NCBI RefSeq assembly: GCF_000009765.2
Contig: NC_003155.5
Location: 4,216,001-4,280,000 of the forward strand
Direction: 5' to 3'
DNA: 64,000 nucleotides
From: Streptomyces avermitilis MA-4680 = NBRC 14893
GTDB lineage: Bacteria; Actinomycetota; Actinomycetes; Streptomycetales; Streptomycetaceae
Shown here: piece by piece, positions 57,242 to 64,000 of the stretch
Position numbering within the stretch: the stretch's first letter is position 1
Layout: every line of letters starts with the position of its first letter
Translations under genes and position numbers: made by a program
The notes under the pieces: model-generated
What the model was told of the DNA's origin: nothing
Databases searched by the model: none
Seen by the model: only the letters and a program-made list of their open reading frames with translations

Positions 57242-58450
57242 GTGACGCAGAGCCCTGACACCCCGCTGCCTTCCCCCCAGGAACGCCGACGCCTGCGCGA
57301 GGCCCAGTCACTGACCCAGGCTCAGCTCGCCGCCAAGGTGGGTGTCAGCCGCGAGACGGTGCGCTCCTGGGAGGCCGGCCGTACGACACCGCGCGGCCGC
57401 AAGCGGGAAGCGTACGCACGGGCGCTGGCCGGACTGACCGCCCCTCAGCCGCCCGCCGCCGACCCGGTCGACCCGAAACCGGCCGCACCGGTACCGGCCG
57501 CACCGGAGACGGAGCCCCCCGCCGTGCGGCCGCCCGCCGAGGCGCCCCTCCGTCAGGAACAGCCGGTACGCGTACCGGTGGGTGCCGCCCTCACCCCCGT
57601 GTCCACCGCCGACGAGATCCTCGCGGACACGGAAGATCCCACCGCGACGACCGCGCTGACGCCCTCTCAGGCCTTCGACGCGCTGTACGCGTTCTGCGCC
57701 CCCGCCCTCGTACGGCAGACCTATCTGCTGACCGGGCGGCGCGAGCTGGCGCGCGAGGCCGTGGAACGGGCGTTCCAACTGGCCTGGCAGCGCTGGCCCG
57801 AGGTGGCCGTCGACCGGGACCCCGGGGGGTGGGTGCGGGCGACGGCGTACGAGTACGCGCTCTCGCCCTGGCACCGGCTGCGTCCGCGCCACCGGCACCC
57901 GGAACCCCCGCCCGCCGACGCGGCCGACCGCGTACTGCTCGAGGCGTTCCTCAAGCTGCCGCCCGCGCACCGGCGCACGCTGCTGCTCTACGACGGGGTC
58001 GGGCTCGGTCTGCCGGAGACGGCGGCCGAGACGGAGGCGAGCACGCCCGCGGCGGCGAACCGGCTGCTGCACGCGCGCGGGGCGATCGCCGCGCGGCTGC
58101 CGGAGCTGGCGGCACCGGAGGAACTCCACCGCCGGCTCACCGCACTGGCGTCCGGGGAGCGCCTGCGCGCGGCGCGGCCCCCGACGGTACGCACCGGCAG
58201 CGAACAGCGGGCCCGTCAGTGGACCCGCGCGGCCGTCGCCTTCACCGTCGTGATCATCAGCGCGACGGCGCTGACCCTGCGGGACGCCCAGGACCACTAC
58301 GAGCCGCCGGTGGCGCCGGGCGCGACGGTGCAGGGGGTACCGCCCAGGGTCGCTCCGGGCCCGCTCTCCCGGCAGGAGCTGGAACTGCGCGCGAAGCTCA
58401 GGTCGGAGCTGCTGAACGGGCCGGAGAGGCTCACGCCCGACGACCACTGA
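57242..58450 (+). CDS. HTH protein fused to sigma-70-like region and membrane helix
   Basis: 402 residues. XRE HTH at about 15-66 (RLREAQSLTQAQLAAKVGVS, RETVRSWEAGRTTPRGRKRE). A Pro/Ala linker follows. Residues about 140-210 resemble sigma region 2 of SigE-type factors (TYLLTGRRELAREAVERAFQ, AWQRWPEV) and about 235-290 region 4 (LEAFLKLPPAHRRTLLLYDG, then GLPETAAETEASTPAAANRLL). A membrane helix (RAAVAFTVVIISATALTL) and exported tail end the protein. GGAGGGG lies six bases before the GTG. Its last 35 bases are duplicated in tandem across the stop. Confidence 0.82.
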   Translation: MTQSPDTPLPSPQERRRLREAQSLTQAQLAAKVGVSRETVRSWEAGRTTPRGRKREAYARALAGLTAPQPPAADPVDPKPAAPVPAAPETEPPAVRPPAEAPLRQEQPVRVPVGAALTPVSTADEILADTEDPTATTALTPSQAFDALYAFCAPALVRQTYLLTGRRELAREAVERAFQLAWQRWPEVAVDRDPGGWVRATAYEYALSPWHRLRPRHRHPEPPPADAADRVLLEAFLKLPPAHRRTLLLYDGVGLGLPETAAETEASTPAAANRLLHARGAIAARLPELAAPEELHRRLTALASGERLRAARPPTVRTGSEQRARQWTRAAVAFTVVIISATALTLRDAQDHYEPPVAPGATVQGVPPRVAPGPLSRQELELRAKLRSELLNGPERLTPDDH

Positions 58451-58505
58451 GGTGGCGCGTACGCGGACGGCCCGACGACCACTGAGGTGGCGCGTACGCG
58501 GACGG
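58436..58505. repeat. Exact 35-base tandem duplication across a stop codon
   Basis: 58436-58470 and 58471-58505 are identical. The unit begins CCCGACGACCACTGAGG, so the last codons and stop of the gene at 57242 occur twice. It runs up to the sucD terminator. Confidence 0.95.
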
Positions 58506-58540
58506 GCCCGCATCCCCGGTGAGGGATGCGGGCCCGTCCG
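58499..58540. terminator. Terminator between the HTH/sigma-like gene and sucD
   Basis: A perfect 18-base stem (58499-58516 with 58523-58540) and six-base loop between two convergent genes. Confidence 0.88.
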
Positions 58541-58600
58541 TGCGTTCAGCCGTTCGAGCCAGGAAGCTCAGCCGGTGTGGTTCAGCCGCTCAGGCCGTAC

Positions 58601-59485
58601 TCAGCTGCCGAGGATGGCGCGCGCCAGCTTCGCCGTCTCGGTCGGCGTCTTGCCGACCTTGACGCCGGCGGCCTCGAGGGCCTCCTTCTTCGCGGCGGCC
58701 GTGCCGGAGGAGCCGGAGACGATGGCGCCGGCGTGGCCCATGGTCTTGCCCTCGGGCGCGGTGAAGCCGGCGACGTAGCCGACGACCGGCTTCGTCACGT
58801 TCTTCGCGATGAAGTCCGCCGCACGCTCCTCGGCGTCGCCGCCGATCTCACCGATCATGACGATCAGGTCGGTGTCGGGGTCGGCCTCGAACGCGGCGAG
58901 CGCGTCGATGTGCGTCGTACCGATGATCGGGTCGCCACCGATGCCGACGGCCGACGAGAAGCCGATGTCACGGAGCTCGTACATCATCTGGTACGTCAGC
59001 GTGCCGGACTTCGAGACCAGGCCGATGCGGCCCGGCTTCGTGATGTCGCCCGGGATGATGCCGGCGTTCGACTGGCCCGGCGTGATGAGACCGGGGCAGT
59101 TCGGGCCGATGATGCGGGTCTTGTTGCCCTTCGACTTCGCGTACGCCCAGAAGGCGGCGGAGTCGTGGACGGCGATGCCCTCGGTGATGACGACCGCGAG
59201 GGGGATCTCCGCGTCGATGGCCTCGACGACGGCGGCCTTGGCGAAAGCCGGCGGCACGAAGAGGACGGACACGTTGGCGCCCGTCTTCTCGATGGCCTCG
59301 GCTACCGAGCCGAACACCGGGATGTCGGTGCCGTCGATGTCGACGGACGTGCCCGCCTTGCGCGGGTTCACACCGCCGACGATGTTCGTGCCGTCGGCCA
59401 GCATGAGCTTGGTGTGCTTCATGCCCGTGGCACCGGTCATGCCCTGGACGATGACCTTGCTGTCCTTGTTGAGGAAGATAGCCAT
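58601..59485 (-). CDS. sucD: Succinyl-CoA ligase alpha subunit
   Basis: 294 residues. KVIVQGMTGATGMKHTKLML binds CoA, PNCPGLITPGQ and GKTMGHAGAIVSGSSGTA carry the active-site region with the phosphohistidine. With SucC it converts succinyl-CoA to succinate with ATP or GTP formation. It follows sucC after 21 bases; GGGAAA is upstream of the ATG. Confidence 0.96.
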   Translation of the reverse strand: MAIFLNKDSKVIVQGMTGATGMKHTKLMLADGTNIVGGVNPRKAGTSVDIDGTDIPVFGSVAEAIEKTGANVSVLFVPPAFAKAAVVEAIDAEIPLAVVITEGIAVHDSAAFWAYAKSKGNKTRIIGPNCPGLITPGQSNAGIIPGDITKPGRIGLVSKSGTLTYQMMYELRDIGFSSAVGIGGDPIIGTTHIDALAAFEADPDTDLIVMIGEIGGDAEERAADFIAKNVTKPVVGYVAGFTAPEGKTMGHAGAIVSGSSGTAAAKKEALEAAGVKVGKTPTETAKLARAILGS

Positions 59486-59506
59486 GGCGGTTGTTTCCCT
59501 CGTCCC

Positions 59507-60685
59507 TTACTTCGCAGCCGCGAGCTCGGCGGCCTTGTCGGCCGCGCCGTCCATGGTGTCCACGCGCTGGACCAGCGGGTGGTTGGCGTCCGACAGGATC
59601 CTGCGGCCCAGCTCGGCGTTGTTGCCGTCGAGACGCACGACCAGCGGCTTGGTGACTTCCTCGCCCTTGTCGGCGAGCAGCTGCAGCGCCTGCACGATGC
59701 CGTTGGCGACCTCGTCACAGGCGGTGATGCCACCGAAGACGTTGACGAAGACGGACTTGACGTCCGGGTCACCGAGGATGATCTCGAGACCGTTGGCCAT
59801 GACCTGCGCGGAAGCGCCGCCGCCGATGTCGAGGAAGTTGGCGGGCTTGACTCCGCCGTGGTTCTCACCAGCGTACGCGACGACGTCGAGGGTGCTCATG
59901 ACGAGACCCGCGCCGTTGCCGATGATGCCGACCTCGCCGTCGAGCTTGACGTAGTTGAGGTTCTTCTCCTTGGCGGCGGCCTCGAGCGGGTTGGCCGACG
60001 CCTTGTCCTCGAGGGCGGCGTGGTCGGCCTGGCGGAACTCGGCGTTCTCGTCCAGGGAGACCTTGCCGTCCAGCGCCAGGATGTCGCCGGAGGCGACCTT
60101 GGCGAGCGGGTTGACCTCGACGAGGAGCGCGTCCTCGGCGACGAAGGTGTCCCACAGGGTCACGAGGACCTCGGCGACCTTCTCGGCGACCTCGGCCGGG
60201 AACTTCGCCAGGGCGACGATCTCGCGGGCCTTCTCGATGGAGACGCCTTCCACAGCGTCGACCGGGACCTTCGCAAGGGCCTCGGGGGTCTTCTCGGCAA
60301 CCTCCTCGATGTCCATGCCGCCCTGAACGGACGCCATGGCGAGGAAGGTGCGGTTGGTGCGGTCGAGGAGGTACGAGACGTAGTACTCCTCAAGAATCTC
60401 CGGAGCCGTCTCGGCGATCATCACCTTGTGGACCGTGTGGCCCTTGATGTCCATGCCGAGGATGTCCGTCGCGCGAGCGACGGCCTCGTCCGGGGTGGCG
60501 GCGAGCTTCACGCCACCGGCCTTGCCGCGGCCACCGACCTTCACCTGGGCCTTGACGACGGACTTGCCGCCAAGACGCTCGGTCGCCTCGCGGGCCGCCT
60601 CAGGCGTGTCGATGACTTCACCGGCCAGCACCGGTACACCGTGCTTGGCGAAGAGGTCCCTCGCCTGGTACTCGAACAGGTCCAC
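59507..60685 (-). CDS. sucC: Succinyl-CoA ligase beta subunit
   Basis: 392 residues. The ATP-grasp domain is complete: VVKAQVKVGGRGKAGGVKLA, VEVNPLAKVASGDILALDGK, and the C-terminal IGNGAGLVMSTLDVV and NVFGGITACDEVANG ligase part. The GTG at 60685 begins VDLFEYQARDLFAKHGVPV. First gene of sucCD. Confidence 0.96.
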   Translation of the reverse strand: MDLFEYQARDLFAKHGVPVLAGEVIDTPEAAREATERLGGKSVVKAQVKVGGRGKAGGVKLAATPDEAVARATDILGMDIKGHTVHKVMIAETAPEILEEYYVSYLLDRTNRTFLAMASVQGGMDIEEVAEKTPEALAKVPVDAVEGVSIEKAREIVALAKFPAEVAEKVAEVLVTLWDTFVAEDALLVEVNPLAKVASGDILALDGKVSLDENAEFRQADHAALEDKASANPLEAAAKEKNLNYVKLDGEVGIIGNGAGLVMSTLDVVAYAGENHGGVKPANFLDIGGGASAQVMANGLEIILGDPDVKSVFVNVFGGITACDEVANGIVQALQLLADKGEEVTKPLVVRLDGNNAELGRRILSDANHPLVQRVDTMDGAADKAAELAAAK

Positions 60686-60750
60686 GCGCGTCCGTCCCTA
60701 TCAGTGATCTCGCGGTTCGTTGTCTGCGTGGGCGTGCCGCGAAGGGCAAC

Positions 60751-60767
60751 GTGACGTCCGCTGTCAC
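60751..60767. promoter_or_regulatory. Inverted repeat GTGAC-N7-GTCAC in the sucC leader
   Basis: Symmetric five-base arms at 60751-60755 and 60763-60767, 66 bases upstream of the sucC start. Confidence 0.5.
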
Positions 60768-60864
60768 AAGGGTGGCGCACACGGTGTCCGAGCGCGCGGC
60801 ATGTCCGTCTCGCAGGTTATCGCCGCTTGAGCTGGGGCTCTAAATCGCAGATCACACCTGAGCG

Positions 60865-60878
60865 GTGATACCTGTCAC
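60865..60878. promoter_or_regulatory. Crp-like site GTGA-N6-TCAC upstream of sucC
   Basis: GTGATACCTGTCAC; a second ATCAC at 60851 forms an overlapping inverted repeat with its left arm (ATCAC-N9-GTGAT). Confidence 0.5.
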
Positions 60879-60909
60879 AGATCCGGCCGGAGCGGTGCCG
60901 GGGCAGGGC

Positions 60910-60937
60910 CTCACCGGGCTGGGGTTTGCCCGGTGAG
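60910..60937. terminator. Hairpin upstream of sucC
   Basis: CTCACCGGGC (60910-60919) pairs with GCCCGGTGAG (60928-60937). It could end the minus-strand transcript from the secreted-protein gene. Confidence 0.5.
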
Positions 60938-60975
60938 ACCCCTTGAACAGGCCCTCAACAGCTGGGAAGGGCCCA

Positions 60976-61015
60976 GGGCGGGTGATCTCCACCCCAATGG
61001 GGATCACCCCGCCCC
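60976..61015 (-). terminator. Imperfect hairpin after the secreted repeat protein gene
   Basis: GGGCGGGTGATC and GATCACCCCGCCC with one bulge, 128 bases after the stop at 61143. Confidence 0.4.
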
Positions 61016-61142
61016 ATCCGCAGGGTTTCGGTCGGACGGACCGATGGCTTTCGGCCGCCGTCCAAGTCCCGTTTCCCCGTGGAGTCGGTTGAATGCGCTG
61101 CGACTGTGCCGCCGGGCGGCAGCCGCACGGTGCGCGGTCCGG

Positions 61143-63029
61143 TCAGATGCTGTACGTGCCGTACGCGCCGGTGTGCTGGACGTGCGGCAGGTAGCCCGGG
61201 GTGACCGACTCGGCGACGCCCTGGACGCCGGTCACGGCGTGGCCGGCCAGCGGACCGCCCGCCGACTCGACGGTCCCGGTCAGGTCCTGCGCGAACGGGC
61301 CGACCTGGCCGACGACGCCCCGCGCGAAGGGGTCGGCCGCGCCGGCCACACCGCCCGCGAAGGGCTGTACGTCGCCCACCACTCCGTAGGCGAGGCCCGT
61401 GGCGCTGCCGCCGACGCCGTCGACGACCGGGCCGACGGCGCCGACCGCCGTGTCCACGACCGGCCGCACCGCGCCGGTCACGGTGTCCACGACCGGCCGC
61501 ACCGCGCCGACCACGGTGTCCACGGCCGGATGGACCGAGCCGACCACGGTGTCCACCGCCGGGTGGACCGAGCCGACCACGCCGTTCGTGAACGGCTGCA
61601 CCTCGTCGGTGACGCCGTGGCCGAGCCCGGTGGCGCTGCCGCCGACACCCTGGGCGAGCGGCGGAACCTGGCCGACGACCCCGCCCGCGAAGGGCCGCAC
61701 GTCGCCGACGACTCCGTACGCCAGGCCGGTCGCGTCCCCGGCCGCCTGCCCGGCGACGGGGACGACCCCGTGGACGGCGGTCGCGGCGACGGGCGGCAGC
61801 ACGGACGCGGCCGTCTCGTGCACGGCGTCCCGGACCACGCCCGAGGCCAGCGGCTGCACGTCGCCCGTGACGCCGTACGCGAGCGTCGTGGCATGGCCGG
61901 CCGCGTCCCGCGCGAGCGGCTGCACATCCGCCACCACGCCGTACGCCAGGCCGGTCGCGTTGCCGGCGGCGTGGTCGGCGAGCGGGGCGACCCCGTCGAC
62001 GGCGGTCACGGCGACCGGCGGCACAACGGCGGCGGCCGTCCCGTCGACGACCGGGGTGACGGTCGCGGTGACGCCCTGGACCGTGCCGGGGACGCCGGCG
62101 ACCGTGCCGAAGACCGAGCCGACCGCCTGCTGCTCGACCCCCGTGACCGTGCCCGTGAGGTGGCCGGGGACGGCGGAGGCGGTGGCGTGGGCGGCCGTCG
62201 TGACCTCGCCCGCCGTGCCCCGGGCGGCGGCAACCGTGCCCGTGGCGCGGCCCTGGGCGTAGCCGACCGCGTGGTGCGCGGCGCTCGTCGCACCCGCCGC
62301 GGTACGGCCCGCGCCCGCGGTGGTGGTCTGCGCCTTCGTCTGTACGAGGCCCTGGACGCCCTGCGCCTTGGGCTGGGCGGCGTCCTGAGCACCCTGGAGC
62401 TTGGTCTGGGCGGCCGCGAGGGCCTGCTCCAGTTCGGGCGCGAAGGCCGAGAGGGGACCGAACAGGTAGTCGATCCCGCCCCGGGGGGCGCCCGCGTCGG
62501 ACACGGCCGCGTCTACCGCGCGCGTGGCACCGTCCGCGACCGCGGTGGCCTTGCCCCGGGCGGCGTGCACGGTGTGCGTGGTGTTCGCGGTGTGCGCGTG
62601 GGAGAGGTGGGAGACGGGGACCTCGGCGTCGACGTACCGGCGGGCCTGGTCGGCCTGGTCCGCTGCGGCTGTCGTGGCCGTGGTGGCCGTGCTCGTGGTG
62701 CGGGCGGCCGTCGTCTTCGTCTGGCCGGCGGCATCCGTGACCGTGGAGGTCGTGGCGTCGGTGACGCGGGCGGTGGTGCCATTGGTGCCGGTGAGGCCGG
62801 TGGCCGTGTCCTGGACGCCGGAGACGACGCCGTCGACCGTGCCGGTCACCGCGCCCAACGGGTCCGTGGTGTCGACGCTCGCGTCGGACGCGTCGGTTGC
62901 GTCGGCCGCGTCGGGAACGGAGACGGACGGCGCGGGCAGCTCGTCCGCGCTGGCGACGGCGGAACCGAGCGCCCACGCGCCGGTGACACCTGCGGCTATG
63001 ACGATGGAACGGCGGATGTTCTTGTTCAT
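61143..63029 (-). CDS. Large secreted repeat protein
   Basis: 628 residues. Signal peptide about 1-29 (RRSIVIAAGVTGAWALGSAV, cleaved near ASA-D). The mature protein is Ala/Val/Thr/Gly rich with very few aromatics or cysteines. Five copies of a block containing ATGLAYGVVGDVQPFAGGVV are spread over about residues 370-600. Between them lies a tandem of five 11-residue units (VVGSVHPAVDT, VVGAVRPVVDT and so on). An 11-residue period suits long amphipathic helices. It ends in HTGAYGTYSI. No enzyme domain. ATG at 63029 follows GAAGGAT. Function unknown; a surface or storage-granule-like role is speculation. Confidence 0.8.
   Translation of the reverse strand: MNKNIRRSIVIAAGVTGAWALGSAVASADELPAPSVSVPDAADATDASDASVDTTDPLGAVTGTVDGVVSGVQDTATGLTGTNGTTARVTDATTSTVTDAAGQTKTTAARTTSTATTATTAAADQADQARRYVDAEVPVSHLSHAHTANTTHTVHAARGKATAVADGATRAVDAAVSDAGAPRGGIDYLFGPLSAFAPELEQALAAAQTKLQGAQDAAQPKAQGVQGLVQTKAQTTTAGAGRTAAGATSAAHHAVGYAQGRATGTVAAARGTAGEVTTAAHATASAVPGHLTGTVTGVEQQAVGSVFGTVAGVPGTVQGVTATVTPVVDGTAAAVVPPVAVTAVDGVAPLADHAAGNATGLAYGVVADVQPLARDAAGHATTLAYGVTGDVQPLASGVVRDAVHETAASVLPPVAATAVHGVVPVAGQAAGDATGLAYGVVGDVRPFAGGVVGQVPPLAQGVGGSATGLGHGVTDEVQPFTNGVVGSVHPAVDTVVGSVHPAVDTVVGAVRPVVDTVTGAVRPVVDTAVGAVGPVVDGVGGSATGLAYGVVGDVQPFAGGVAGAADPFARGVVGQVGPFAQDLTGTVESAGGPLAGHAVTGVQGVAESVTPGYLPHVQHTGAYGTYSI
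61420..61583. repeat. Five 33-base repeats inside the secreted repeat protein gene
   Basis: They encode the 11-residue units; adjacent copies differ by a few bases. Confidence 0.8.
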
Positions 63030-63061
63030 GCTTGCGTCAGATCCTTCGGGATTCCGGGATT

Positions 63062-63080
63062 CCGGGTTCTGAGAACCCGG
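63062..63080. repeat. Perfect inverted repeat upstream of the secreted repeat protein gene
   Basis: CCGGGTTCT, one G, AGAACCCGG, 33 bases ahead of the ATG on the minus strand and flanked by GATTCCGG and GAGTTCGGG direct repeats (63041-63110). It may act as operator or leader hairpin. Confidence 0.55.
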
Positions 63081-63316
63081 ACCAGGGAGTTCGGGAGTTC
63101 TGGAGTTCGGGCGCACCGGTGCCGGTCGGCCGGTCGACCGACGGATGCGTGGGGCGGTCCGGAGAGTGGGGATGGGGACCAGCGACTTCGCATCGGTCAG
63201 GCCTCGGCCAAGGGGCTTCGGTGGCTTCCGTCCGGAGACCGGAGGGGTGTCCGGACGACGGGCAGACCTGTTCCGCCCCCGCGCGACAGGTCGGGGCGGG
63301 GAGGGGCTGCCTGGCT

Positions 63317-64000
63317 CTAGCCGGGGAACTCCGGAATGTCCCGGTACCTGTCCCGGGTCCCGTCCGCGGTGACGACCGCGGTGGCGCCGGGCACCAGCCG
63401 CAGCGGCGCCCGGTGGTCCAGGGTCACGGCATGTGCGTCGCCGTGCCGCGGCGCGCCGTTGTCGACCGCCGACTGCGGGCCGAGCTCGCCGGTCGGGTCA
63501 CCGGGGGCTTGTTGCGCGGGCGCCTGTGCGGGCCCTGCGCCGTGGGGCGCGCGGTGCATCACGTTCCCACCGGCCGAGGAGGCGCCGACGGCCGGTGGAC
63601 CGTATGCCGCCGGTGATTCCTGGGTCTCCCGCTGCTCCGCGGAACCCGCGTGCGCCGCCGTGCCGCCCGGCTGCCGCGGACTCGCCGGGGCCGGCAGGGT
63701 CTGCACCGGGGACGTGGGCAGACCGGACAGCCCCGGGAGACCGGGCAGCGAGGGCGGCTCGGGGAGCGCGGGCAACGAAGGGAGCGGGGGAAGCGAAGGA
63801 GGCGAAGGAGGCGAGGGAGGCGAAGGGAACGACGGCACCGGCACCTGCGAGGACGCGTCGGCCAGCCCGTCGGCGACCGTGTCCGCGAGATCCCCGACCG
63901 GCCGTACGACACCACCGGCGAGGCCGACGGCGACGGGACGGACGACGCGCTGGACGGCGGGGGCCGTCTTGGTGACGTCGGCGACGGGGCCGACATTCGC
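63317..64000 (-). CDS. Proline-rich secreted-type protein, C-terminal part (cut by window edge)
   Basis: The frame is open to the right edge, so at least 227 residues are C-terminal. It begins (in window) with NVGPVADVTKTAP...VVRPVAVGLAGGVVRPVGDLADTVADGLAD, a style like that of the secreted repeat protein next to it. A proline block of PSFPSPPSPPSPPSLPPLPS follows, then a Gln/Ala/Gly-rich segment and a short ordered end (RLVPGATAVVTADGTRDRYRDIPEFPG). No domain recognised. The pair with the gene at 61143 may be functionally related. Confidence 0.65.
   Translation of the reverse strand, partial: ANVGPVADVTKTAPAVQRVVRPVAVGLAGGVVRPVGDLADTVADGLADASSQVPVPSFPSPPSPPSPPSLPPLPSLPALPEPPSLPGLPGLSGLPTSPVQTLPAPASPRQPGGTAAHAGSAEQRETQESPAAYGPPAVGASSAGGNVMHRAPHGAGPAQAPAQQAPGDPTGELGPQSAVDNGAPRHGDAHAVTLDHRAPLRLVPGATAVVTADGTRDRYRDIPEFPG

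Larger units (their letters stand above)
60686..61142. other. Long leader and control region of sucCD
   Basis: About 460 bases without a gene. It contains GTGAC/GTCAC inverted repeats (60751-60767, 60865-60878) and, near 60910-60937, a ten-base stem with eight-base loop. Another longer imperfect stem (60976-61015) may end the secreted-protein gene at 61143. Confidence 0.5.

Overview
The window is about 72% G+C by eye and strongly biased to G/C in third codon positions. It has many GTG starts, ATGA/GTGA overlaps and Streptomyces-type families (BldB-like XRE/DUF397 triad, TM2, DUF2690, DUF3017, DUF6350). It looks like a piece of core Streptomyces chromosome rather than a plasmid, phage or secondary-metabolite cluster. 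I see no rRNA, tRNA, insertion sequence, prophage or CRISPR array. Gene starts were chosen by ribosome binding site and overlap, so several differ from the longest possible reading frame.

Region by region. 1-4.9 kb: 5' end of a GH20-like secreted hydrolase, a degenerate OHCU-decarboxylase-like gene, then the succinate dehydrogenase operon sdhCDAB closed by a perfect hairpin. 4.9-9.3 kb: two TM2 proteins around a DUF2752 gene, and a two-gene DUF4132 unit. 9.4-16.5 kb: VOC protein, a three-gene unit (membrane protein, DCC thiol protein, TetR) with paired palindromic operators, an MMPL exporter, and a two-component system. 16.5-25.9 kb: phosphoesterase, D,D-carboxypeptidase, YihY protein, SDR, 2'-5' RNA ligase-like protein with an orphan coding tail, trpS, and glyA behind a ZTP (pfl) riboswitch. 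26-34.5 kb: rocD, a glutathionylspermidine-synthase-like gene with its lipoprotein, an exporter, an ATPase/XRE/DUF397 regulatory triad, and a MocR regulator divergent from an AhpD-like/PEP-mutase-like operon. 34.5-41.8 kb: a five-gene choline/glycine betaine operon (betaine aldehyde dehydrogenase, choline dehydrogenase, ABC transporter). 42-51.7 kb: a repeat-rich membrane protein, mdh, three related membrane-tethered HTH proteins with a secreted protein among them, DUF3017, folD and an RDD protein. 51.8-58.5 kb: purH-purN, membrane proteins, a DUF6350 gene broken by a one-base shift in a G run, and an HTH/sigma-like/TM fusion. 58.6-64 kb: sucCD and two secreted low-complexity proteins, the last cut by the window edge.

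Functionally the window joins TCA-cycle enzymes (sdhCDAB, mdh, sucCD) with folate/one-carbon and purine genes (glyA, folD, purH, purN). The ZTP riboswitch on glyA fits that link, because ZTP signals shortage of the formyl-folate that PurH and PurN use. The most unusual part is the set of four membrane-tethered HTH proteins between 45 and 58.5 kb. Three of them are paralogues, and the regions upstream of these three carry clearly different repeat arrays that look like individual operators. The window also contains several likely leaderless transcripts and three short exact tandem duplications that run across stop codons.
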